Shown piece by piece: positions 10,351-20,433 of a stretch of 64,000 nucleotides of DNA (positions within the stretch are counted from its first letter, which is position 1; every line of letters begins with the position of its first letter). The stretch comes from Eutreptiella sp. 'Long Island Sound 2002' (lineage: Eukaryota > Euglenozoa > Euglenophyceae > Eutreptiales > Eutreptiaceae), in contig OZ038381.1 of assembly GCA_964036045.1 (NCBI GenBank), forward strand, positions 155,948,352 to 156,012,351. Direction: 5' to 3'. The position numbers were made by a program, and so were the translations under genes. A model generated the notes under the pieces. The model was not told the DNA's origin. It saw nothing but the letters and a program-made list of their open reading frames with translations, and made no database searches.

Positions 10351-12059
10351 GCAGCAGGAATGGAACCGCCGCCGTAGCGCATGTTCTGCAGTCATGTACA
10401 GCTAAATTGGCATTAAAATTGCTGTAGCGTAGGTTCGATCCAGTCTGGGGTCAGTCGCCAGCGATCGCTCGCCAATGGGCGGGCATTAAGGGAAAACCCC
10501 GGCAAATGAGACTCGCGCGCGGGCTCTGGAGTTTTGCAAATTTCTCGAAATTTTTGGCAGATTGAAAGGCGAGGAGCTGGGAACGTGTTTTTCAACTGTT
10601 GGTCCACCCGGTGCACTGTTTAGATTTACGTCAAATCGATCCCAGGTAGTTGATTTTTGGTCAAACTTTTGGGTGTTCCAGAGTGCTGTTTTTGGTGCTT
10701 ACCTCAGCAAATGAGACTGAGTGTCAAAACCTCCTGTTCAACAACTTTGTACCACTGTTTTGTTTTTCAGTGAAGTTTGTTGCTTTAGAGGCCTATGAGG
10801 TAGGTCTAGCAAGTGGTAAAGGGTCCTAGCACTGTTCTTAGCCTTTGTTCCTTGTTTGTTTGGGTGGGGGGAGTTTACGCCGAAAACAATCTTTGTTATG
10901 CAAGTTAGGTGTGTTAGCATTGCTCATTTAGGCTCTCCGGCCATTTTCTAGTGACGAGGAGAGTAATGGGGTGTTACGATGGTGTTCTTAGGTGTATGAT
11001 CACCAGGTGCAGTGGTTTTTTGGTCTTCATCTCCAGTTTAAACTTGTTCAACAGCAGTTCGTTGTCTTTGTTGTTTGTGTTTGCTTGTAGCATTTGAGCA
11101 TTCTTGCAGCCATTCCACGTTGATGGGACATGGCATTCCCAAGTCAAATTGCGGAATGCTTGCCAAAGGAAGTTCCCACACCACTTTTCTTGTGAAGGGA
11201 ACCAACTTTGGGGTCGAAGTTGGTCATTTTGAGTGTTGTAGTGTCCGGTTTCCCTTCTTTTTGAGTGGTTTTGGGTTGCCTTAGCGAGGTCATTTTGTGC
11301 CATCATCGTGGCCACCCTTGCCGTTTTGGGCCTGGGATTGAGCTTCAAGAGTACTTTTTGTGACGTTTGTAGGCCCTTGACCTTGACCATAAAAGAACAG
11401 ACGTGCCTTGAAGGCAGTGGAGAGTTGACACCACACTTTGGTGACACTTTTGCCCACTTTAGGCGCACTTTTCCGCTGCCATACACTACCTCAAAAACAG
11501 CCACCCACACAACCCCCAACCACTAGAAGGTAATGTCTAGCTGCCTTGACACAGCTTTAGGTTTCACACTTTGTTGAGGAAGGAAAGGGCTTTCAAATAC
11601 AAAAGGAACCAACCTGAAACTCACCCTTACACCCAAGATATGACTCTTCTACCTTGGTGGTACTTTGGTGGTGCATTTGTAAACACTGTTCCCAAAAGTG
11701 TCTTTTTTCTACCCCTCCAAGACAAAACACTTATGTGGCCGTGTTTTGGCCCATAACGGATATTGGTTGTTGTGTTGGTCATAAAAAGGGCTTTCAAACA
11801 GAAACAAACTTCTCCAAAAACTCACCACTAAGACTTAGTTATGGCTCCTACACTTCACGGCCCTCCCCTGAATGTCATGTCCCAATGGTGCTCATTTGTT
11901 ACAATGAGCCAACCAATGGGACATGTTTGGTTGTTCGACCGGTTTCCGAGCCATCCATTGGTCGCCGACATGTCGGCTGTGTGTTCGTAATGTTTGTAGT
12001 GGTGCTGGCTTCGGCCGGCACCCCTTTTTTTTTTAAATTTTCGTTTCGGTGAGACAAAT

Positions 12060-12190
12060 CTATATTGCATGATTCCGCCGGCGAAAGCAGGCGCCACCAG
12101 TACAGTTGGGTAGCGCATCTCCCCCCAGGGCATGTGCGGTCGTCAGATCGTTGGTTCGATGCCCCGTGCACCTGATTTTGCACTTGGGGG
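12060..12190 (+). repeat. tRNA-derived module
   Basis: TTGGGTAGCGCATC followed about 35 bp later by TTGGTTCGATGCCC has the layout of pol III A and B boxes. The flanks do not fold into a complete acceptor stem, so this is a tRNA-like (SINE-type) segment, not a functional tRNA gene. Confidence 0.4.
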
Positions 12191-12299
12191 GAGCTGGCGC
12201 AGCCAAATCGCAGCACGCGCCGCCGCATTTTTTGCGCGCGCCAGTCTCACTAGTGAGGTAGTCTCACGGGCGAGGTTTTCCCTTACCTCCACCTGGGGG

Positions 12300-12380
12300 G
12301 GGCCGTCGCCCTAAGGCGACCTACGAAATCATTGCGTCGCCTTAAGGCGCCTTAGGGCGACTTAAGGCGCCGCGGCGCCG
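12300..12380. repeat. CGCCTTAAGGCG palindrome cluster
   Basis: Several copies of GTCGCCCTAAGGCGAC and CGCCTTAAGGCG occur in tandem and can form hairpins. They lie inside the hAT-type element. Confidence 0.55.
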
Positions 12381-12424
12381 GAATAAGGGCGCTGACAGCG
12401 CGCGCGCCGCCGCCGCAAAACAAT

Positions 12425-12590
12425 AAGCCGCCAGCAGGGTTCGAACCACCGCTCTCTCCCATCGCCGGCGACTGTGCCAAGGAAGCGCCGCCGCCGCAAA
12501 ACAGGCAGTGACCGGCAGGGTTCGAACCACCGCTCTCTCCCATCGCAGGCACCTGTGCTGACCGCTCGACCAGTCAGGCTGCTGATAATC
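12425..12590 (-). repeat. Tandem tRNA-Ser/Leu-like modules
   Basis: On the minus strand an A-box-like TGGTCGAGCGGTCAGC is followed by a B box in GGTGGTTCGAACCCTGC. A second copy of the segment GATGGGAGAGAGCGGTGGTT plus B box lies about 80 bp downstream. The A box matches the class II (Ser/Leu) pattern. Stems are incomplete, so these look like tRNA-derived repeat units. Confidence 0.45.
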
Positions 12591-12639
12591 GCATATTTGA
12601 ATTTTATAAGGCTTGGACCTCACAGAGAAAAAATTTTAA

Positions 12640-13085
12640 AAAAAGCGACCGAGGCGAATGCACAGATTCGCCCCTGTCCAACGTACAAAGACCAAATCAC
12701 CTTGGTTTTCATTGCAAGACATGCATGCAGAGGTACAGAGTGACAGATGAGTAGATGTAACCATGTAGCCACCCCAAAACACCAAGAATGCACCCGACCC
12801 AATGAAAAATGGCGAAAAATGGTTTGACAACCCTAACCCTAGCCCCAACCCTAGCCCTAACCCTACCCTAACCTGGAGGGGACACCTCCAAGTTGATTGC
12901 AAGACTTGTATGAAGAGGTACAGAGTGACTAGTGAGTAGATGTAACCATGTAGCCAACCCAAAACACCAAGAATGAACCCGCCCCAATGACAAATGCCAA
13001 AAAATAGTACGACAACCCTAACCCTAGCCCTAACCCTAGCCCTAACCCTAGCCCTAACCCTACCCTAACGTGGAGGGGACACCTC
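12640..13085. repeat. Two 190-bp tandem units with telomere-like arrays
   Basis: A unit containing GAGGTACAGAGTGAC, GTAGATGTAACCATGTAGCC and AACACCAAGAATG is repeated at about 12705 and 12895. Each copy ends in an array of CCCTAA and CCCTAG hexamers (12825-12872 and 13010-13072) and then GTGGAGGGGACACCTCCAAG. The hexamers equal TTAGGG/CTAGGG on the other strand. The array is interstitial, inside a transposon, so it is not a chromosome end. Confidence 0.75.
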
Positions 13086-13195
13086 CAAGTTGATTGGAAG
13101 ACTTGAATCTATGCATAAGATGAATAAGGCACCTATGAAGAGACATGGAAAACAACAAAACTCGCACCAATTGGAATAAGGAAATGCGCACCCAT

Positions 13196-16087
13196 TCAAC
13201 CGGAGCCCATGTTTTGGAGTTGAGCATGCAACAACACGGAACGCTCCACCAAGCCATTCCAATGTTGCAGCTGCTGCGGAGAAAGCACGGCAAAGGTTGC
13301 ATGTTGGGTATATTGTTGAATATCGGCATTCACTTGTTGTAATTCATACCGAAGACGTTGTGCCACCATGTCATTTACATTGAGCATTGGAGGCACTTGG
13401 CCAAAAGAGCTGAACCCAGACAGAGAAGGGGCCACATGTGGGGCCATTGGAGGAGGTCTGGCAGAAGCAGGAGAAGCTGTAAAGGTGGGTTGAGGACCAT
13501 GAACATTCATCGCTACACTTGTTATTGCTGGATATGGTGGTGATGGGTTGCTTAATGTTGAAGAGGTAGAAGGTGAAGAAGCAGCGGATGTTGTTGGCGG
13601 TCTTTGTGATGGGGTTGCCGTCTTGGCAGGTTGGGTCGCATCTTGACTGTCCACCGTATCGACTTCCTCATCATCTTTTCCAATAAGTCCACAACGTTGG
13701 GCGGCGGGCTTGAATTTCCGAAGTTGGTCCATGGTCCTAGCATGAATGCCTTCTTCATTGGTCCGTTCCATCCATCGCGGGTGCATAGCTTGGAAGACGT
13801 TCCTGCGTTTCCGGTAAGCATGGTAAAGTTCCACCCAAAGTTCTCGTTCCTCATCCGTGAACCTTCCTGGTGTCAGCGTACCACCAGTGAGCGCAACAAA
13901 TGCTGCTTGATTGTCCACATGTGTTGATCGCTTGAGACACTGCGGAGGCCGGTTGCGCTTCTGGGAATGGACAGCATTAGGTCGTCGTTGTAGACGATCT
14001 GCCATGCTGGCAACGGCAATGGGGGGCGCATTGGATGAGCTGGCGACGTCGACAACGGGTGAAGCACTTCCCGAACTAGAATCCACCGGTTGAGGAGAAG
14101 GAACACGCACGGCTTGATCAACCGATTGTGGGTCACCCTCCAATGGAATAACCTCCGGAATTGCATCAAACGGATCGACATCGAGTAGTGGGTCATCCTC
14201 CAATGGAACAACCTCCGAAATTGCATCAAACGGATCAGCATCGAGTAGCGGGTCAACATTCTCTATCAAAACTTCCACATCGTTTCCCGTTCCTTCATGT
14301 TCATCAACATAAACATCGACATCTTCAATGGAATCGGCCTCCTGTAACCAACGATTGAGTTCCTGCATGGTACCTTCTATGTCATCTTCTTCGCTCGTGA
14401 CGTCAACATCTTCATTGTTCTCCGCATGTTCCAAACCCAAATCAAATTCAATATGTTCAACAACCTCGTTTGGAGCCACAGCCACGATGCCATTCTCATC
14501 TTTGTTGTCATTGTTGCAGGCACAATGTTTCCAGGCTCCAAAATTGGGACATTCAGATGGCACTTGAAACCCAGCGGCGGCAGCATGCTCGGGAGTTCGG
14601 TAAAGAAGTCCTTGACCAACATTCTCACCAATCTTGTAGTTCCTGGCATGAAAATACAACGTGAAAAGCATATGTGCCACGGCAATTCCTTGTCTACCTC
14701 TCCATAGTGCTTTGCGCATCCAGCGGTGTAGTCCTTCATTGGGTTGTGTTCCAGTCCCAAGGTAGTCTAAACAGCCCTTCCCGATATGTCTCTTGGCAGC
14801 CGCAACGGCACGCTTCACCAATAGGGTAATGACGCCCGTCTCCTCGAACGTTTTCATCCAATTGTCCAAGCGTTCTTCCAACTCATCACGCGTGGCTGGG
14901 CCTTGCAATATATTTTGCAGCTTCCCAACAGCTGACCAACCAGACTGGTGCCTCTTGTTGACACTACGGGCCAGCCGTTGGACCAGATGAAACGTGTCTT
15001 GATAAACTTTGCAATTCGGCCCAAATATGGATTGAATCCATCCACGATCTTTGCAGCAGTCGTCGGTGACAAATATTACGACTTCTCCCGCTCTTTGCGC
15101 CAAGTCTTTGAGATAAGGTGTTGCGGTTTCATGCTTCTGGTCACGGCAAAGACACCAAGTCATAACTTGACCCAACTCGTTGAGAGCAATGTAGAGGGCG
15201 GAATACTGCGGTCTCCACTTCCAACGCATGCCCGTCCCCGTGCGAACACGTTCCCAGTATCCCACGTTCACCACAACTTTGAAGGTGTGATCAGCCGATA
15301 ACCGGCAAGCAGGAAGGATGGCCATTTGGCTGCGGTAGAAGCGCTCCACTTTCCAAAACCGTTCGAACATCGCTCTTCGTAGGGTGTCATCGGAGGGGAC
15401 ATGCCGCATACTTTTCAATATTTCGGTATCTGCCGTGAATGAAATTGTGCACGCTGCATTTGCCAGGAACCTTTTCTTGTACTCCTTGAACTGCATTTCG
15501 CATCGTGTGGCATCTTCATCGTAGCGGCGACCAAGTTGGAAACAAAATTCTCGGAATGATTGCCCCGACAGAACCGCATCCTGCAACCAGTTCATGACAT
15601 CGAAACTGATCCCAAATTCGTCGAGGATGAGGTACGGAAAGTACGTAGCCGCGAGCTTGCTGAGTTTGCTTCGATGAGCCACACAAGTCTTCACTACGCA
15701 TTGCTTGTTGGGGCAAACGTAGTTGAAGCTGAATAGCAAGTGAGCGGATTGAAGTCCATATAGGCGGAATGTACGGTGGTACCAGCTATCGGTGTTGGTG
15801 TCTCTTTTCAGCTCGCTGTTGCATTGCGTACACCAGCATGATGTTCCCATTTGGCCAATCGGGTCGAAGCAAACAACAGCCGGAAGGCAGAAACTCTCCA
15901 AGTTGCGTCCCCATGTACGTGTCACCACAGGGTACGGAGTATTCTTTCCAAGTGTACTACGCACACGGCGAAGAGCATCAAGACCACTTGGACTGATCTT
16001 GTACCGTTCCTTGGCTCCAGTCTTACCCCCAACGGCCAATACGGAAAGTATACCACAGGTTGCAAATAATAAGATCTTGAGTATCAT
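13196..16087 (-). CDS. Zinc-finger RNase-H-fold (DDE-type) transposase
   Basis: This intact 963-aa reading frame from an ATG at 16085-16087 would catalyse cutting and joining of its own element. Residues about 84-130 hold Cys pairs (CWCTQC and YVCPNKQC) resembling a zinc ribbon. The catalytic core shows ADHTFK (Asp near 266), TDDCCKDR (Asp near 342), DTFH (364-367, matching the (C/D)xxH motif of hAT/MULE-like transposases) and QPNEGLHRW (Glu near 451). After about residue 540 the protein is an acidic low-complexity region with direct repeats (DPLLDxDPFDAI) and then a basic and Pro-rich tail. The first 20 residues are hydrophobic, which is odd for a nuclear protein; the true start may be another ATG or an upstream exon. 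It sits inside the 10202-16795 element and has a broken relative at 18361-19534. The family name is not certain. Confidence 0.7.
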   Translation of the reverse strand: MILKILLFATCGILSVLAVGGKTGAKERYKISPSGLDALRRVRSTLGKNTPYPVVTRTWGRNLESFCLPAVVCFDPIGQMGTSCWCTQCNSELKRDTNTDSWYHRTFRLYGLQSAHLLFSFNYVCPNKQCVVKTCVAHRSKLSKLAATYFPYLILDEFGISFDVMNWLQDAVLSGQSFREFCFQLGRRYDEDATRCEMQFKEYKKRFLANAACTISFTADTEILKSMRHVPSDDTLRRAMFERFWKVERFYRSQMAILPACRLSADHTFKVVVNVGYWERVRTGTGMRWKWRPQYSALYIALNELGQVMTWCLCRDQKHETATPYLKDLAQRAGEVVIFVTDDCCKDRGWIQSIFGPNCKVYQDTFHLVQRLARSVNKRHQSGWSAVGKLQNILQGPATRDELEERLDNWMKTFEETGVITLLVKRAVAAAKRHIGKGCLDYLGTGTQPNEGLHRWMRKALWRGRQGIAVAHMLFTLYFHARNYKIGENVGQGLLYRTPEHAAAAGFQVPSECPNFGAWKHCACNNDNKDENGIVAVAPNEVVEHIEFDLGLEHAENNEDVDVTSEEDDIEGTMQELNRWLQEADSIEDVDVYVDEHEGTGNDVEVLIENVDPLLDADPFDAISEVVPLEDDPLLDVDPFDAIPEVIPLEGDPQSVDQAVRVPSPQPVDSSSGSASPVVDVASSSNAPPIAVASMADRLQRRPNAVHSQKRNRPPQCLKRSTHVDNQAAFVALTGGTLTPGRFTDEERELWVELYHAYRKRRNVFQAMHPRWMERTNEEGIHARTMDQLRKFKPAAQRCGLIGKDDEEVDTVDSQDATQPAKTATPSQRPPTTSAASSPSTSSTLSNPSPPYPAITSVAMNVHGPQPTFTASPASARPPPMAPHVAPSLSGFSSFGQVPPMLNVNDMVAQRLRYELQQVNADIQQYTQHATFAVLSPQQLQHWNGLVERSVLLHAQLQNMGSG

Positions 16088-16239
16088 TTTGGCACCTATT
16101 ATTATGAAGTATTGGGTAAATGAAGGTTTAAATTTAATTTGGTTGTGTAAGGTTAACTTAAATTATGTCGTTACAAGTTACATGAAGTTTTACACTTAAA
16201 TTTTTGCACATAGCTACAAGCAAAGTCAACAGGTGGTTG

Positions 16240-16420
16240 ACAGTTTTGCTGTAGTTTTGATGGTGGTATTGAGCCTGGCGTAGGTTCGATTCCTGATTCG
16301 AGCATCAGTGCTGGATCGCTCGCCGCCGATCGCAGCGATCGGCGCCGATCGCTGCCATCAGTGGAGCGATCGCTGCCATCAGCAGAGCGATCTGACATTT
16401 GTTCCCAGAGGGATTCGAAC
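16240..16420. repeat. tRNA-like box plus GCGATCGC palindromes
   Basis: TGGCGTAGGTTCGATTCC at about 16275-16292 resembles a pol III B box. It closely matches a segment near the left arm (TAGCGTAGGTTCGATCC at about 10424-10440), both followed by GGATCGCTCGCC or GCGATCGCTCGCC. Then comes a run of GCGATCGC palindromes. The two arms of the element therefore share this module in direct orientation. Confidence 0.5.
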
Positions 16421-16659
16421 CTTAAGTTATAAAATCGCAGCGCCGACTGTGACGCCCTTCAGCGCCGGCGCCTCATCGACTGTCCAGTCATCCCAAAAAT
16501 TCCCCCACCCAGCTGTTCCGCCGGGAGCCCCACCCAGCGCTTCATCATCATTCACCCCCTCCAGGTGGAGGCCTTGCCAATGGGCGATCGGCAGAGCGAT
16601 TGCCAGCGCGCCATGGTACAGATCGCAGAGGGAATCGAACCGCCGATCCGTGACTCCTA

Positions 16660-16790
16660 AGGGCCTATTCAGTCACAGTCACGGCGGGCACGGTGACTTG
16701 ACTGAGTCGACTGGAGCGGCGTGACTCGTGACTTGACTTGACTGAGTCAAAAAATCGTGACTCGTGACTGACTTGACTGAGTCAGCCCAG
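16660..16790. repeat. Right subterminal TGACTCAGTCA cluster
   Basis: Copies of GTGACTCGTGACT and ACTTGACTGAGTCA in several orientations occupy the last 130 bp before the right terminus, mirroring the left arm. Confidence 0.7.
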
Positions 16791-16795
16791 CACTG

Positions 16796-16803
16796 CTCTT
16801 CAG
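16796..16803. repeat. 8-bp target-site duplication, right copy
   Basis: CTCTTCAG directly follows GCCCAGCACTG and is identical to 10194-10201. Confidence 0.85.
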
Positions 16804-16995
16804 TGTCAGCATCATTCCGCTTGCGCTTGCAGTTTCATGGTGGTTGTAGCACCTGTTGTTCCAACAAACCACCCACCCACAACAGCATCTTTTGACCTCC
16901 CACCTGTCACCTGGAACAGCTTTCCTTCTCGGTCCAAGTGCCTTGCCTCATCATACAATTAATCACATTCATCCTTGTCAGCCTCATCATTAGAC

Positions 16996-17053
16996 CAAAC
17001 AATAGATATTCCCCATTGGGAAACCGGGATATGAGTGGAATATCTATTGTTTG
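16996..17053. repeat. Short fold-back repeat
   Basis: CAAACAATAGATATTCC (16996-17012) is followed after 24 bases by its perfect reverse complement (17037-17053). It is a 17-bp stem of unknown role. Confidence 0.7.
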
Positions 17054-17204
17054 TTTGAATCCCAAGCAGCACTGCCAGCAGCAGTGCCGGCAGCAGACAC
17101 ACTCACCAGGAGCCTGTCTTGCAGGTGACTAGGGGAGGAAGTGGCACGGAACGAGAGCACCAAAGCGCAAGTGGCTCTCACCTTGGCAAAGAGTTCACTG
17201 TGGT

Positions 17205-17350
17205 AGGGGAAAATCCATGGTAGGGAAGCTTGGACCACTTTATCATGGTAGGGAAGGTCGGGCAAACTACTTTATCATGGTAGGGAAGGTCGGACAAACT
17301 ACTTCATCATGCTAGGGACTCCAGCCAAGCTACTTCATCATGGTAGGGTG
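17205..17350. repeat. Tandem repeat, about 42-bp unit
   Basis: Four imperfect copies of a unit containing CATGGTAGGGAAGGTCGGxC and AAACTACTTxATCATG run head to tail. Confidence 0.75.
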
Positions 17351-17909
17351 GCAAAAGTAGTTTGTAGTTGGACATGAAGTACCTCACCATCAACTAGATT
17401 GAGGGGCAAAGGGGGCAACAGTACTTTGTGCCGGGACATGAAGTACTTCACCATCACACAACTGGCACACGCAAAAGCAAAGGGAGGCATACATACGACA
17501 AAGAACATGACAAGTGTGACAAGTGTGACATGTGCCCAAGCAGGGCACTCTGTCCGTTCCGGGGTGGCTGGCTTGGCAGTCACCCAAACATTTGTCCTAC
17601 CATAGCAGGAGTATGGGGGCCTGTGGTTAGGGTTCCCAAAGGTCTGGAGGTAGGTCAACGCCTATAGCTGCATCCGCAGCTGCAATGGGTCAGCAGAATT
17701 CAAAAGCGGGGCCTGCAATGGGTTGGGATGAATTAGGTTAGGTGGCAATGCTTGAGGTGGGATTGGGGGGGGGGGCAGCAGCAGGGTATGGTGCCCTCGG
17801 CTACAATAAGAAAGCAGGGTGCATGTTAGATCGTGGCTGGCTGGCAGGTGACTCTGCAAGTGGACATCCTGCAGAGTGTGGGGTTGGGGCGCCGGTTGGC
17901 TGGCTGGAT

Positions 17910-18100
17910 GTTGATGGAGGTTGCTGCAGGGTGTTTGGATGTTGCTGGAGTTGGAGGTTGTCTGGAGGTTGCTGGATGTTGTCTCGAGGTTGCTGGACAT
18001 TGTCCGGAGGTTGCTGAACGTTGTCTGCAGGTTGCAGGTTGCTGGACGTTGTCTGCAGGTTGCTGGACGTTGTCTGCATGTTGCTGAACGTTGTCTGGTT
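17910..18100. repeat. Minisatellite, about 21-bp unit
   Basis: Tandem copies of GGTTGCTGGACGTTGTCTGCA with small changes (GGATGTTGTCTCGA, GAACGTTGTCTGCA) occur here. They generate open frames on both strands without coding character. Confidence 0.8.
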
Positions 18101-18360
18101 GGCTTGGGGAGTTTGGTGCAGTACGCCGATTGTGCTGAGGGGGGGGCAGGACTGCGGTCCAGTACATCCCGTGGTCTCCGTTGGCGCTTCTCACGGGCGT
18201 CAGAAGGGGCATCGGCAGCATCAGGCTTCTGCCGTTTTTGTTACCCCTCCAAATGTCTAGCCCATGTCCCATAAGAAGATGCATTGAATTGCTTTGGGGT
18301 CCGGGGCTGGTATGGGCACTCCTCCCCCTCCCACGTTTGAATGGCCTTGTCCCACACTTG

Positions 18361-19534
18361 TTAAATTTTAACCCACCGCTTGCTTGCCCAAGACTGATAC
18401 CTCTCTGACAGTTTGCGGAAACTCATCATCGCTTGACCAAAACCAAAGTGCTTTGTGGACAGGGCACGCCGCAGCCTCTGTTTGAAGTGAAAGGTATCTA
18501 AAAATGCCTTCACGTGTGGCCCAAAGATGCGCTGCAGAAAATTACGGTCATGGCAACACTGGTCCGTGTAAACTGTAGACACTGCTCCAAGCTTCGCGAA
18601 CCTTTGGTTGCGACAAAATTGCAATCCAACCGGCTGACTGTCGGCATCCAACGCAAAAAAGACTGCGCTGTATTGTTGCACCCATTCGCGCTTCTCCACG
18701 CCAGCTACCACCTTCTTCCTAGCAAACCCCACGTTCATTGCCGTTTTGAATGTGTGGTCGATGCGCAACGTGTCAACAGGTAGTGTGGCCATGCAGCATG
18801 GCCATGGAGCAGCGGAAGAAATTCTCATGTTGGTGGAAGTACGCCAAGAATGCATCACGTAGCAGGTTGTCACTGGGGCAAGCCTGTTCCATCCTATCTA
18901 AGAAATTTGGGGACTCCTGCCATGGCTTTAGTCTTGGTTGCTTATTGAACTGTTGGAACATCTTTGCTTGTGTGAGCTTTGTGGCGTGTTTACCCTAGTA
19001 GCGTGCCCTGATGCATTTTTCGATCATCTTGAATGAGCAGCCACGCGACGCCTGTTCCACGATGTCGTACAAAAAGGAATTTGTGAGACCCACCTCCTTG
19101 AAGCACAGCATGGGAAGGAAAGCCTTGGTATACTCATCCAAATTGCACATTAGTGAATTTGAATTGTGCCCGCGTCCACAAACATGGTTGTACGACCACA
19201 CCAGGACCAATTCATCATTCTCGTAAACACGGAAGGCGTGTTGCTGCCAACTTCTTTCCGTGTCAGGCCTCATCTTGGAATCGCACTTTGGGCATAGAAC
19301 GTCCGATCTCAACTGCTCCGCGGGATTCCAGAAAAAGAGCGTGGGTCGCAGGAAGTTCTCAACATGGGGATCCAGGTCCAACTCGAACGTAGGATACACA
19401 AAGTGTGGCAGGCGCCAATAAATGACGGATCCAACTGCAACATCACCATTCGTATCATCCTTGCAAGAGGAAAACAAGAGCGAAAGTGCATTCATACCTC
19501 CCTTTTGTGATGAATCAAAGTCCCATACAAGCAT
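18361..19534 (-). pseudogene. Broken relative of the DDE transposase
   Basis: Three minus-strand frames together resemble residues about 60-400 of the 963-aa transposase. Frame 18995-19534 has the N-terminal region with CPKCDSKM and NHVCGRGH Cys motifs. Frame 18773-18961 covers a helical linker. Frame 18361-18873 has the core with IDHTFK, TDQCCHDR and LDTFHFKQR. The order matches the intact protein. The frames are separated by shifts at about 18780 and an interruption at 18962-18994, and the Glu-containing C-terminal half is not seen next to it. The acidic exon at 9987-10201, beyond the inserted hAT-type element, may be its last exon. Sequence identity to the intact copy is low, so this is a diverged family member, not a recent duplicate. 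Confidence 0.65.
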
Positions 19535-19870
19535 TCGTGTCTACCTTGCAAAGGGAAATCAAAAGCAACCAACAGTTCACTTGCATAGGCATATTCCTTT
19601 TGACTTGGCACCTCCTTTCGCGACGAATCCAACTGCCAAAACCACCTTCGTAATCTACCTTGCAAGAGGAAATCACCTGCGAAAGCACATTCGTACCTCC
19701 CTTGTGGTGACGAAACCAACTGTCCAACCAACATGGGTATCTTCTACCTTGCTAGAGGAAATCAAGTGCGAACAGAAAGTGGTCCCAATGCACCCATAAT
19801 TTACTTGGATACCCATATTCCTTTTGACTTGGCACCTCCGTTCGCGACGAGACCTCTTTCCAACCCACAC
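19480..19870. repeat. Degenerate tandem repeat
   Basis: The block CATATTCCTTTTGACTTGGC occurs near 19590 and 19815, each followed by ACCTCCxTTCGCGACGA. A TACCTTGCAAxxGGAAATCA block recurs at about 19541, 19655 and 19747. Unit lengths are uneven (about 92-225 bp). Confidence 0.65.
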
Positions 19871-20433
19871 TCCCTGCTTGCATTCGTGACAAGCTGCTTT
19901 CCCTGGTCCAATACCATTGCAACACAGATCCCTTGGATTGTGAAAAATTGTGTCGACGCTGTCGCAATGTGTCGATCGTATGCACAGCATCATTCAGAAA
20001 AGTTTATAGTGATTTCAACACTGTGTTTGTGCCTCTCCTGCTGCTTGCTGCTGGTGTAGGGTTTCCTGCTGCTTGTTTTTGAAGATGAAAAGCTTTTGTT
20101 TGCTGAAATACAATCAATCCAGGATAGCCCAAGCCAGAGATATGCAAGTAGAAGAGAATCAGGATCAAAGCATGAAGGGCTGCAGTGTAAACAGTGAAAG
20201 ATGAAAGGATATTCACAGAAACTGCAACCCAGGTCAAATCGGATTGCATATTCACAAAGATAGCTGAAACGTTTTGGAAAAGAGTTGGAAAACTGCCCCA
20301 TGGTCACTCAATCTGCATAGTGCCATCTCAGGAGATGTGCACTCTTTGTTTTGGGTCCCATATGTGCTGAGGTGGCAGGGCATGTGGCGATGAGGTCACT
20401 GCCATGTCACATGGGATCTTCCTACTTAGCTAG
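19871..20433. other. Non-coding stretch
   Basis: No gene was recognised. This includes the region where a 5' LTR of gypsy-1 would be sought; no TGTAACGGC-type start matching the 3' LTR was found between 19871 and 20758. Confidence 0.4.

Larger units (their letters stand above)
10202..16795 (-). mobile_element. hAT-type DNA transposon carrying a transposase gene
   Basis: The left end is CAGTGCTGGGCAGACTGAGTC and the right end is the reverse complement of CAGTGCTGGGCTGACTCAGTC. An exact 8-bp duplication (CTCTTCAG) flanks the element. CAGTG-type short inverted ends with 8-bp duplications are the hallmark of the hAT superfamily. Both subterminal regions (about 140 bp) are packed with TGACTCAGTCA-type sites. 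The cargo is a 963-aa minus-strand transposase plus tRNA-like modules and telomere-like repeats. The insertion splits an acidic minus-strand exon. Confidence 0.8.
17054..18360. other. Non-coding stretch with minisatellites
   Basis: No convincing gene is present. Besides the arrays listed separately, a near-repeat of GACATGAAGTACxTCACCATC occurs at about 17371 and 17437. The open frames over 17662-18284 are products of the minisatellite. This is where the middle of the broken minus-strand transposase gene would be expected, but no related protein can be seen. Confidence 0.4.

Noticed and set aside
12825-13072. A chromosome end
   Set aside because: The telomere-like tracts are short, imperfect, internal to a transposon and followed by coding sequence.
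17662-18284. Minus- and plus-strand genes over the 18-kb minisatellite
   Set aside because: The frames are direct products of the 21-bp tandem repeat on both strands.
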